Shown piece after piece: positions 10,808 through 21,301 of a DNA stretch of 64,000 nucleotides (within the stretch, counting starts at the first letter, position 1; every line of letters starts with the position of its first letter). Under the pieces are notes generated by a model. That model did not search any database and was not told where the DNA came from. It saw only the letters and a list, made by a program, of their open reading frames with translations. The position numbers were made by a program, and so were the translations under genes. The DNA comes from Panagrolaimus kolymaensis (Eukaryota; Nematoda; Chromadorea; Rhabditida; Panagrolaimidae): positions 1,302,001-1,366,000 of the forward strand of contig JAJQJQ010000031.1 of the NCBI GenBank assembly GCA_028622995.1, in the 5' to 3' direction.

Positions 10808-13166
10808 ATGGGTGAACATAAAAATGAAGAACTTTGGGCTCAAATAAAAAAATTTCGACGATATGGTTTTTGGATTATTATTATCGTTTTAACTATTTTA
10901 ACTATTAAAGATGTCTTGAGTTTGGTAAGTGTAATCCTAACATTTTTTAAATAATTTTTAATTTTTTATAATTTTTTAAGATTGTTGAATATAAAGGAGA
11001 TCCAAAACAATCAGAAATGAATATATTATTTAATGATTCCATGACTATGCCAAATATAACTTTTTGTATGTCTAAAAAACAAGCATGGAGTCATTTTGAT
11101 ATTGATCCAAAAGAAAAAACTGAAGATTGGGATGCTAAAGTAAATGGAGATTTAGCAAATATGACGGATGCTAAATCATTTTTAAATGATAAATGGGATT
11201 ATCGACTCGTCATGGAAGCTTATGAAGTGATAGCCACATTGAATTCATTGGAACGTGAAACCACTCCTCGTGGAGCTGCAAGAGCTATGACCGTATTTCG
11301 AATTAATCCAAGACTTGCAGGAAAAAGAAAACTCATTAGTGTAAGCTTTTAAATATAAAAAAAATTATTAGGTATACGGTTTTCTTTTTTGGTGTTGCGT
11401 CACACGAAAAAAAGAATTATTTTTTTGTTCGATAAATTTGATTCATTTTCGAAAAAACACATACCCTTTTTTAAACAGGTTTTTTTGCCGCAATCATTTA
11501 TTTGGTTTGTCTTGGCCGCAATTCTTTTCCTTTTCTTTTCTTTTTTTTATTAGACAATGATGCTATTAATTTCCCTTTTCACTTTTTTATTTTTTTACTC
11601 GTTAGTGAGACAAGGCGAGAAAAGAAAATTGATTGATCAAATCATCACAAAAAATGGTTAATTACACTTTTCACTTTTTTTTTCTTCTGTCTTCTTCCAA
11701 AAACAGTGTGACAACATTTTAAGACCAACAAAAAAAAATAGCGAAGGAGGAAACGAAATTGAGCCAAAATTTTTACAAATAATTTTTCTTTATCAAAGAC
11801 AAAAACGACTACAAATTATTTTTTGTTTTAGACTTGGCTTAATATAATCAAAGAAAGAGGAGTATCATTTTCACAATTTACTCAAAAAGTTGGATTTGAA
11901 GCTGTTCGACGGTAATAATCAAACAGAAAAAAGCATTTTGAATATAAAATATGCAAATGTTTCAAATTTTAGATCTTTGCAACGCTTTGCCCGAACTTCA
12001 TTCGATGAAGATCAAGTTTTCCGAACTGGTCTTAAAATTTCATGGATTTCCATGATGAATTTATGCTTCCAACCTGAATTCGATGCCGATAATTATGAAG
12101 ATATCAACGATCAAGGCCAATTTTTCATCCTTCAAACTTCCCATCGCGCAAAAGAAAATGATTCCTTTGATTGTATGAGCGTGGATTTCCATGGACGACC
12201 CAGCGCTTTAGGTCGATTTATGGAAGGTAAAGGTCGAGTTCGAGATGGTATCACTGATGAACTTTGCCTTGGACAAGTTCATGAAGCTACGGTGGAAGTT
12301 CGAGCCAGTTACGTTATGATTGAAAATAATGAAAAAGGCACAGCTTGCAATGATCTCGGCGAAGGTGAAGATACCGAATTTGATTGCCGTAGTCGATGCC
12401 GAATGGAAATGATAAAAGATATGTGTAATTGCATTGCTCCAACTTTGTGGTATTTAAACAAAGATGAATCTATACCTATTTGTGATTACACTAAATGTGA
12501 AATTGAGTAAGTATTAAAAAAAATAAATAAGATTAATTGTTTTTATTTTTAACTTTTTTTTACAGCGTTCAACGCGGAAATCATACTGATGAACTTTGCT
12601 CCAAAAGATGTTTACGCGATTGCCGACAAATTCGTTATCAAGTTAATTTGGATCAAAAAGGACGATCTGTTAGACCAGGTAAAAAGAAGAAATAAATACA
12701 AAAAATTGAAAACGGAAGTTAAAAAATATTTTTTTCAGATTTGACCACTGTGGTTTTAAATTGGGGCTCATTTGAATATCTTAGTTTAGAACAACAATGG
12801 GTTTGGAGTGTCGCAACTTTCATAGCTGCATTGGGAGGTTCAATTGGAATGTGGCTTGGTTTATCTATTCTTAGTTTAATTCAGGTAAAAAAATTCTTCG
12901 TTTTTAAACTACTTAAAAATATAAAAAATAATTCTTTTTAGGGAATTTCATGGTTAATGGAAAAATGTGGAAATAAATATCTTGGACATTCAAATGAAGT
13001 AGATGAAAATGGAAAAGTTGTTAGTAGCACCCCTGCAGATGCAAAAGGAAGACCAAGATTAGCGAAAAATAGTATTTTTGATGTAAATGCTAAAAATCCT
13101 TCAAATCCACCTTCCTCAGCAAATAAAGCTGAAGCTTTAGAAAAATCAAACATGGGAAATCCATAA
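10808..13166 (+). CDS. DEG/ENaC-family cation channel subunit
   Basis: Amiloride-sensitive-type sodium/cation channel subunit of the degenerin/ENaC family, acting in the plasma membrane. Seven exons close in frame: 10808-10924, 10981-11340, 11832-11911, 11973-12506, 12566-12678, 12739-12884, 12942-13166 (524 residues). Topology fits the family: a short cytosolic N-terminus, TM1 at about residues 17-39 (YGFWIIIIVLTILTIKDVL), a large Cys-rich extracellular domain (C...CRSRCRMEMIKDMCNC and CSKRCLRDCR), then TM2 at about 422-450. TM2 holds the family selectivity signature GGSIGMWLGLS (residues 434-444, the GxS motif). It has a hydrophilic C-terminal tail of about 70 residues. The canonical cytosolic HG motif before TM1 is not obvious. 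The 491-base intron 11341-11831 looks empty. It belongs to one of the shorter nematode branches (ACD/DEL/FLR type) rather than the MEC-type degenerins; this subfamily placement is tentative. Confidence 0.92.
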
Positions 13167-14874
13167 AATAAATGAAAACAAATTTAAATTCAAAATCTCT
13201 TCAAAATTTAAAAATAATAATACTCATTCAATAATTTTTCCTACTCGGTGCATAATAAATAAATAATAATCATTATTTTGATAGTTTTTTGTTTTTTGGA
13301 ATAAAAAATTTATACTTTTAATATCCATGAAAAACAACAAACACCTCCGAGAAAAAAAAGTACAAATTCTTTAAAAGATTGAGGCAACAAAAAAGTGAAA
13401 ACTCAGCAAAGAAAATAATGATAAAAGCAAAGAGAAAGAAAAAAACATACATCCATGCATTTATTTGGCTTGACTGTCCATCTGCTTATGGCTGCTGCTG
13501 CATTCCTTTTTAGTGTGAACCTTTGTTTTTTTTTTCTTAACTCTTTTTTTCCCGCCGCCAATTAGAGCTTCTCAATTTGAAGGTGGTTAGAAAAAGTTGC
13601 ATAATTTAACTGTCTTTTGTGATCAGTCATATCTATTTTTTTACACTTTTGCATAAAGAGGAATCTCTTTTTTCTTTTCCTTTGTTTGTTTGGCGCAAAA
13701 ACAAAAAATTGCTTGTCTCTGCTTCCATGCTTTTTTCCTTCTTTCAACAAAAATAATTGCAAGAAAACTTCTGAACAAAAAAAAAGCGTCACCTTAAAAA
13801 GCAAGAGTGAGAGTCGTGAGTCTTTTTTGATATTCTTTCTTCATTTTTTTGCTTTTAGTACTTTTGCCAATATTTAAATGTGAATGAAGTGAGTCAAAAA
13901 GCAGCCATGTAAAAAAACTTCGAAGGAAAAAAAGTAAAAAAACGCGGCATTTTTTATTTTAGACTTTTTTGGCTTTAAAATTTTTTTTATCAATGGTAGT
14001 TTCGCAAAAATTAATCTTTTGACGATTTTGGTAATTACTACCCACAGAAAAAAAAGGAAGTGAAAAAAGTGTAAAGTTACGTCACACACATTTTGAGTGG
14101 TTGGCCCCTTAATTTCTTTAATTTTTTATATAAAAGAAAATTAAAACTTGTTTGTTCCCGATACATCATAATCACATCATCAGAAACTTTTACTATTTAC
14201 TATACCTATACGACCATGATTTTTTTATAATGAATTTTACTTGAGAAAGAAGCAATTATAAAATGCGATCCTCCTTAAGCTTCATTTTTTGTTTGTTTCC
14301 TCATTCTCGCACGATGATGGACTTAAAAAAACTCCTGAAAACCAAACCAACTCATTTGAAGTTTTCTTTTTTGAGTGTGGGCGATACGATACTAGTTTGG
14401 ACTTTTGTTTGTTATTTCCTTTCTAATTTTTTTTGATCTTGATGTCATTTTCAAGTAATGGAAAGTCCCCAAAAACAAATTTAACACTCGGTATATAAGA
14501 AAAAATTTGGTAGTTTTAACCATTAGAATCGTTCGTTGTTTGAGAGTTTTAAAAGGCGACGACAAAGCTTTCCGCAATTTTTTTCTTTTTTTGTTGTTTA
14601 AAAATCTTTCCTCATTTTTTCTTTCCCTCTCTTTAAGCCATTAAAATCATATTTTTTTATCTTATCAATAAATACACACAACCATTTTTTATTTATCAAC
14701 AAATCTCCATTATTGCCTTTTTTAAGGAAACTCCCAACTTTTAACTCTGGCTTTGATTTTTATTTTTTCTTTATTTTTCCACGTTTTTTTTCTTCTTCTT
14801 TTTCATTATTGTCAATTTTTTTGAAGCTTTTACTACTAAATTTTTAGTTTTTTGCTTAGAAATTTGGATAAATA
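13167..14874. other. intergenic region, 1.7 kb
   Basis: AT-rich with long A and T runs. Short frames present are low-complexity Lys/Phe translations without coding character. A ggcgacgac word lies at 14555-14563, about 300 bases upstream of the next start. Confidence 0.55.
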
Positions 14875-15614
14875 ATGGCTTGCACCACAAGAACTGCTGC
14901 TTTGATTGAAAGTTCTCAATGGAAGCCTCGAACTTTGACGGAGCTCTACGCCGAAGACAGTAATATTTTTTTAAACAAAAATTCAATCAATTTATAAACT
15001 TTTTTTAGGTAAGCAAGTTGTTCGAGTTTATGCTGATGGCGTCTATGATTTATTTCATCCCGGTCACGTGGAACAATTCCGCCAAGTTAAAGCCACATTT
15101 CCAAATGTTTTTTTAATTGTTGGAGGTAAGTCTTTGTGGCCGCAGAAGAAAGAAAAACGAAAAATATTTGGGGTTATAAAGATAAGCGACAAGTTATAAT
15201 TATTTTTTTAGTTTGTTCTGACAAAGATACATTTAAAAATAAAGGTTGTTTCCCTGTAATGACTGAAGATGAAAGACATAAAATGGTTGAACAATGTCGA
15301 TATGTTGATGAAGCATATAAATCTCCACCATTTTTTCCAACCATGGATTTTGTAAATAGTTTAAAAGTAAAGAATTTTTAAATTTAAAAACTTTCCTAAA
15401 AAATCTTTTTCAGTGTGATTTAGTAGCTCACGATGCTTTGCCATACAACTCTCCAACTTCCGATGATTGTTATTCAATTTTTAAATCCACAGATCGATTT
15501 TTAGAAACTCAACGAACTCCAGCTATTTCAACCACTCAATTGCTGAGTAGAATTTTATCGGAATTAGATAATATCAAAGCCCGACAAGCTCTTCGAGAAG
15601 AAAATATTTTATAG
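14875..15614 (+). CDS. short CTP:phosphocholine cytidylyltransferase-like protein
   Basis: Nucleotidyltransferase of the choline-phosphate cytidylyltransferase (CCT) type, which makes CDP-choline in the Kennedy pathway. Four exons close in frame: 14875-14959, 15009-15125, 15212-15366, 15414-15614 (185 residues). The catalytic domain is nearly complete: [16 protein letters not shown] (the HxGH nucleotide motif is His45-Pro-Gly-His48), [23 protein letters not shown], and [13 protein letters not shown]. The usual RTEGIST signature is altered to RTPAISTT (residues 153-160), losing the glycine. The protein stops soon after the catalytic domain, so the amphipathic membrane-sensing helix and phosphorylated tail of canonical CCT (about 330-370 residues) are missing. 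It is therefore either a soluble, constitutively active form or a divergent paralogue with reduced activity. Nematodes are known to carry extra CCT-like copies. Choline versus another alcohol phosphate cannot be decided. Confidence 0.88.
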
Positions 15615-15818
15615 AAAAAATTGTATATATCTAATTTAAAGAAAAAACTAATAATTAATAAATTTATTAAACAATTATTTTTAAAACAATTTCAAAATTT
15701 GAAGAAAGGAAAAATGGGGATATTACAATACAAAAAAAAATGACCAAAAAGTTTGAGAAATGTGGGAATTTTTTAAAACAAAATAAAAAATCAAAGGCAC
15801 TTCTTTATTATTATTTTT

Positions 15819-16857
15819 TTAATAAGGGAATTGTGGACGGAAATGAGGGAAACCAAACTTTCGAGGAGCACAGCATACACAACGAGCATTGGGACCAAGA
15901 GGATTGGCATCGCTACGAGGAACAAATGGATATGGTGGACCTGCAGCTGGAGGAGAACGTTGTGGTGGAAGAGCACCAGGAACGCCATAAGTTGTTTCAC
16001 CGGCTCCACGTTTAGCGCGCTGAAAAAAAATAATTATGTGAAAAAAATGGTTAAAACTAAAAAATAAAATAATGTTTTTGAGTTTTTGAACGAAAATAAA
16101 CTTTTGATGCTTTGAACCAAATTTTTTTTGGAGAGTTTTTGAAAGAAAAATTTTTTTTAAAGAAATCAAACAAAAAAAACTTTGGAATCTTTTGACGAAA
16201 AAAAATATAACTTACATATGGTCCATTGTTGTTGTTATTGTTGTCATTTTGATCATAATCAAGTTGAGTTTCATCAACGATGAATCCAATGATGGAACTG
16301 CTTGCAAGGGATCGATCACGACGAGCAGCAATTCGACAACAACTTGTGCAAGTGGCTTCATCAAAAGTGGCAATGACGGAACATTTCAATCTATCTGCAT
16401 TGGGCTTATTGGGATGATGATGATGATGTCCACCGCCGCCGCCATATGGGGCATTTCCACCTCCATTATTGTTGTTGTTATTGCCATATCCGCCTCCACC
16501 ATTGTTATTATTTCCATACCCTCCGCCATTATCTCGGCCAGTATTAGCAACCACGAGAATGGTAGCATCGATATCACAAACATAATCATCTACGATGGGT
16601 TGTTCATAATTGGGTTGACCATATGGAGGAGGATAATATTGTGGTTGTTGAGGTGGATACCCATATCCAGGATTGGGTGGATAATAAAGGCCTCCAGCGG
16701 TTTCATCCTTTGCTCCACCGGTTGTGGTTTCATTGGTTTCGGTCTATAAAAATTCCAAAATTTAGAAACGTTCCAAGATTTTTTTGATTTTTGTATTAAA
16801 AAAACTTACAGCAAAAGCTCCAGCAATAACAGCAGCCAACAGAAGTGCCTTCCACAT
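15819..16857 (-). CDS. secreted Gly/Asn/Tyr-rich Cys protein, copy A
   Basis: Unrecognised secreted protein family. Three exons close in frame: 16857-16810, 16743-16216, 16019-15819 (258 residues). Exon 1 is essentially a signal peptide (MWKALLLAAVIAGAFA). A short Thr/Glu segment and a Pro/Tyr/Gln-rich stretch follow, then a Gly/Asn-rich linker with a His run (GGGGGHHHHH). Next comes a Cys module of the form C-x9-C-x2-CCRIAARR. An acidic and Asn-rich stretch ends in NGPY, immediately followed by the dibasic site RAKR (residues 193-196). The C-terminal Pro-rich segment ends with CVCCAP (cysteines 239, 241, 242). The plus-strand neighbour at 17685 shares the same order of elements, so the two are paralogues arranged head to head. 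Possible roles are cuticle/pharyngeal coating or a processed secreted peptide; neither is proven. Confidence 0.87.
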
Positions 16858-17684
16858 ATTCTGAAAACTGACTTTGCTTTAGCTTCTTTTTTTGAAATGA
16901 AAAAAAGAAAAAAATCAACGTTGAACGAGAAACGCAAAAAAAAGAAAAAAGAAAAGCGACTATGATTTTTTTCAATAAAAACTGAAGATCTTATATTTGA
17001 AATAAATAAAGAAAAAGCTATACTTTTTTTCTGAAATCATTTTTTTTCAGGGCGTGTCAGTCAGTCAGTAGAAGAAGCAAAGGCTTACTTGATCGAGAAA
17101 AAAGTGTCGCCGGAACTGACGTTTTTTTTGTTCTGTTCAGACAACGGCAAAATCAAGAAAATATGCAAAACAAAAGAAAGAAAAAAGTGCTCAAGGATAA
17201 CTGAATTTTTTATTGTAAAAAATCACAAAGAGAAAAAGCTTTTAACGAAAAAAAGAAATAAAGATGGCTGAAAGCTTCTTCGAATGAAAAAAGTTTTTTA
17301 AATTGTTCGAATACCTTTTTTTTCTGCCGTCGACGTCGCCTTATGATGATGACATAAAATAAAAAGATTTTCTCCCTTTCTTTTTTTTCAAACAAAAAAA
17401 AAAGAGAGAGATCACGCCGGAATTTGATTTTTTTATTTCTTGAAAAAAAAAGTTTTGAAATTTGAAATCACACAGCTCCGCCTAGATTTCCATCATCTTT
17501 TTTTTTCTTCGTTTTTTTATTATCTTTTTTATATATAAAAAACAGTCTAAAGTTTCAAAGCCTTTCATTTTTGTGTGGTGATTGCGAGAACGTTATTTTT
17601 TGATCGAGATTTACAAAGTATTTTTTGACTAAAAGAATTTCTTGATTTTACTTTATTTATTTTTTTAAGCTATCGCGGGAAATC
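16858..17684. promoter_or_regulatory. shared bidirectional promoter region of the secreted pair
   Basis: 827 bases between the start codons of two divergent paralogues. No coding content is seen. A GC island gccgtcgacgtcgcc lies at 17326-17340 and a TATA-like tatatataaa near 17530-17540 sits about 150 bases upstream of the plus-strand ATG. Co-regulation of the pair is plausible from layout only. Confidence 0.4.
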
Positions 17685-18531
17685 ATGCTCAAAACAGTAA
17701 TTCTTTGCGCCCTTCTTGCGGTTTCGTTTGCCACAGAAGAAACGACGACCACCAATGAAACTGGAGAAAATGCAGCTGGTGGCACAGTAAGTTTTTTTTT
17801 CTTTTACTTCAGATTTTTAAAAACTAATAACTTCTTTTTTTTACAGAAAGAAACCATTGGAAAAGGTTATGGTAATGGATATGGTGGTGGAAATGGATAT
17901 GGCCCTCCTCCACAATATGGTCCTCCACAATATGGTCCACCTCAATATGGACCACCTCCACCAGCTTATGGTCCTCCTCTTCCTCCTCCATCCCCTTTCC
18001 GGTCATTAGATAGTAAGTTTTTTAAATTTTTGCCTCCAAATAAAACAAATCCTAAAATTATGGTTTTAGGCCATTATTGCTCGGTTCATGCTTCATTCGC
18101 CCTTGCCCTTGCTACTCCACGAACAACCACTCCATATGGAAATAATGGTGGCCCACAACAATCACCACCTCGTCGATTCTCTCGCCAATTTTGCCGTTAC
18201 ACCGCTGCAAGCACTCCAGAATCATGCAATTATTGTTGTCGAGTTGCTGCTCGAGCAGCTAATTCCAGCCCAGTAAGTTTTTTCATTTTTAACTCCCAAA
18301 AACAAAAACTAAAATCTTCTCAATTTTAAGGATGATATCTTTGGAGCTGTTTTCGCTTTTGATCCTCAAAACCCAACCGATCATGGAGCAGGTTATGATG
18401 ATTCTCAAGAAGATAATGGATATGGCAACAACAACAATGGCCCATACCGCAAAAAGCGTCATGCTCCTCCATCTTATAATGGCCGCATCCCTCAATGTGT
18501 TTGCTGTGCACCCAAACATACTTTCTTCTAA
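17685..18531 (+). CDS. secreted Gly/Pro/Tyr-rich Cys protein, copy B
   Basis: Paralogue of the minus-strand gene next door. Four exons close in frame: 17685-17786, 17847-18012, 18070-18272, 18331-18531 (223 residues). Signal peptide MLKTVILCALLAVSFA, then a Thr/Glu segment, a GYGNGYGGGNGYG stretch and tandem PPQYG repeats. The Cys module is C-x10-C-x2-CCRVAARA. An Asn-rich stretch ends in NGPY followed by the basic site RKKR (residues 197-200). The C-terminal segment ends in CVCCAP (cysteines 213, 215, 216) and KHTFF. The shared order (signal, low-complexity, CCRxAAR, NGPY-R-x-KR, CVCCAP) shows common origin, though intron positions differ: copy A has an intron exactly between NGPY and RAKR, copy B does not. 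Both final exons are 201 bases long. Function is unknown; dibasic sites suggest furin/convertase cleavage. Confidence 0.87.
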
Positions 18532-19590
18532 AAAATGCCACCAATAATGCCATATCATTTCTTGCCTTTTTTAAAATTTGAATAACTTAAACCCTTTGAA
18601 ATTTATTATTATTTGTTTTGTAGTTATATTTTTCCCGCGATTTTTATAAAAACCAATCATTTTGCTTAAACTTTTTGGAATAATCTTCTGTTTATATTAA
18701 TTTTTTTGTATTAAAAATAAAAATAAATTGTTAATTAAAGATTATTATTTTTCTTTTTGTCTTTGAGGATACAACAATAAAAAGAACAAACTTTTCTAAT
18801 TTTTTAAAACTGAAATTCAAAACTGCAGAATTAGCCCATGATTGGAAAACTTTTGAAAGAAAAATTGTTTTCTTGAAAGAAATTTTTACTCTCTTTTTTT
18901 GAATGGTTTATTTTTTACTCGAGTTTACAGTAAGACAAACAGTTCGATTTTTGGAAGAAAATATAGCTTTAACGACTTTTAAATCCCCAATGAATGTTTC
19001 TTTTCTTTTTCTCTCAAAAAAGTTGCAAAGCTTTTGAATGCACTTTTCACGCTAATTTTATTTTTCTTGGAAGTTAAAAAATAATTAAGACCAATGATTA
19101 AAGGGAGTGTCTCAGCAAACGAGAAAACATCCTTACAGCGAGCCCCGCTCATTTTTTCTTCTAGAAGTTTCTGAGACAACTTTGCACGTAAAAAAGATGA
19201 TTTTCGTGCTAGGAAAAATAAAATGAGCGGGGCTCGCTGTAAGGATGTTTTCTCGTTTGCTGAGACACTCCCTTTAAGAAATTAAAGAACTAAAAAAAAT
19301 TTTTCATTGTTTTTTTGGACACTACAATGTTGAATAGTTATTACCCTTTTATTATTATTATATATTCATTTTGTATTATAAGGCACCTCATCGAAGACAC
19401 AAAGAAAAGCTAACAATAAAAACAATGGAAAAAATAAAATAATTAAGCATGAGCAAGAAATTTGCACTTTTTTAAAGTTCTCGTTAACCCCTTTTTTTTC
19501 GCCTTCAAAGAATCAAAAAAAGAAAAACACAAGAAATTATTATGAAAAAAGTTTTTAGCTTTATATTTATTTAGCGAGCACGAAAAAGAG
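18532..19590. other. intergenic region holding an inverted-repeat element
   Basis: Convergent 3' flanks of the secreted protein and the dynein light chain. The only structure is the palindromic element at 19098-19277, described separately. Confidence 0.6.
19098..19277. repeat. perfect 58-bp inverted repeat (MITE-like foldback)
   Basis: Arms 19098-19155 and 19220-19277 are exact reverse complements over 58 bases, separated by a 64-base loop. The outer ends read ttaaagggagtgtctc. The element can be drawn as flanked by TA or by TTAA; because these are palindromic the target duplication cannot be decided by eye. The arms are GC-richer than their surroundings (agccccgctc). No coding sequence is present, so it would be a non-autonomous element if mobile. 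A strong RNA hairpin would form if transcribed. Confidence 0.85.
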
Positions 19591-20409
19591 TTAATAACCG
19601 CATTTAAAAATCATAATTGAAACATTATTTAATTTTAAAAGCATAAAATGATTCTGTTCATGTGACACTCGTGAACCAAAATTTTTTCCAACTACACAAT
19701 GCCATGTTGATCCAAATTTTTTTTCACATTCATCTTTGATGTAAGATGCAACATCCTGGAAAAAAACATAATTTTTGTAAATAAAAATCAAGATAATTCC
19801 AAAACAAAAAACGTTTAAAAAAGTTTTTAATTAAGTTTTTTTTGAGATTTATAAATTGTTTATAAAAATAGTGCATGTTTTTTTTTTGCATTTAGTTGCT
19901 AATCACTAAAAACCATTTATGTTTTTGTATGTTTTTAGCTGCTCAAAAATTCAAAGTAGAAAAATAAAAGGAAAAGAAAAATTTTAAGGCTCTCACGTGT
20001 TTGTAATAATTACTTCCTAAACCATTAACAACAACACCTTGCCATAAATGGGAAATACTTGTGAAAAATAATTATAAAAAAATAGAAAGTTGTGCCATAA
20101 AACGTAGCAAAAAATATTAGATTTTTGTTTTTGTAAAGTTAGAAAAAATTTTATAATTTTCAGATTTACTTTTCTCGGACACTTTTTACAAAGCTTTCAT
20201 TTTTGTAATTTAAAAAGTGTACAAAAGTTCAGCAAATAAACCAATTTTTGGCTTGAAAAATTAAGGGGAAAAATAAATACCGGAAAAATTACTTTGTCAA
20301 CAAAAAATAACATTTTCGCTTCTCTCACAATATCAATACAAGTTTTAACCATTTTTGCATCCATGTCGGTTTCTTTAATTTCAATTCTATCGATTGAAGA
20401 CGCTTCCAT
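19591..20409 (-). CDS. dynein light chain, LC8 type (divergent)
   Basis: LC8/DYNLL-family hub protein that dimerises and binds short linear motifs in dynein intermediate chain and many other partners. Two exons close in frame: 20409-20281 and 19755-19591 (97 residues, against 89 for canonical LC8). The core TWHCVVGKNFGS (residues 60-71) followed by VSHEQNHFMLLKL and ending IMIFKCGY matches the LC8 fold. The N-terminus and helices are strongly divergent (MEASSIDRIEIKETDMDAKM), so this is one of the extra nematode LC8 paralogues rather than the near-invariant main copy. The intron 19756-20280 is long (525 bases) and holds nothing recognised. Partner specificity cannot be predicted. Confidence 0.92.
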
Positions 20410-21301
20410 TTTTATTGAATCGAATTTAAAAATTCAACTGAAAAAAAAATAGTGCATTACAGTAATTTTAAAAAAAGCAAAATTCACGGAAGTCTACCCA
20501 TTTTTTTAAATTTCACGGGTTCATGTGAGAGACAATAGAAAAGAACAGAATTTTTTTTTAATTCTCTGATGTGAAAAATCGGTGAGACAAAAGGCTGATT
20601 TTTATTTTTAATAAATTTTCTTTCAAACCAAAACCTTATTTTTAGATTTTTTTCTTTCATTCATTTTTGTTTTATTTTTTTAGTCTTTTTTTGTTAATGA
20701 AAAAGTAGGCCCCATGGGCAATGAATGAGGCAACAACAAACAAAATAAAAAACAAATGCCTGAAGAAAAAAAGGATGAATGTTGTTCATAGATGTTTTCA
20801 TTCCCTCTTCTTGTTCTTCATCATCCAAAAAAAAATATAATGCATTTAAAAAAATCAATCAATTGATATTTGCTTGTCTTGTCTGTCAGTTAAACTTTTT
20901 CATTTTTTTTTTGCCATCATTTTTTTGTTCGAGAACCGAACGTCAAAAAAAATTTTTCTCGCCTTATTTCTTTTTTTGTTTTGTTTTTGCAATCTTTTTT
21001 TTTTCAAGAAAGGAAAACGAAGAAAGCTTTCTTTTTTTCTTATATTTTAAATCGCAAGAAACAAACGGAACGGAACTAAAAAGTTTTTCTTTTTTTTGTT
21101 TAACATTTTTTTTTTTGTGATTTTTTTGTTTGGGGTGCTGCTGTTGATGATGGTGGTGGTGATATTAGCTTTTTATTTTATTTATGATGATGATGTGTTA
21201 GAACCGTTTCGAATAAAGGAAAATGAAAAAATGTACAGAAAAAACGAAAAACAAAAAATAATACAACAAAAAAAATAAACGGGAAAAAAATTGTTTTGAG
21301 C
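20410..21301. other. intergenic, low-complexity
   Basis: Upstream of the LC8 gene and downstream of the GPCR gene. Dominated by A/T runs (20900-21120 is largely poly-T). The short frames are Phe/Lys runs and not credible genes. Confidence 0.55.

Noticed and set aside
16192..16749. 185-residue plus-strand frame rich in Ile/Ser
   Set aside because: Antisense shadow of the Gly/Asn-rich exon of the minus-strand secreted protein.
20779..21278. Two overlapping plus-strand Phe-rich frames
   Set aside because: Translation of poly-T tracts gives long Phe runs. Not credible as transmembrane proteins.
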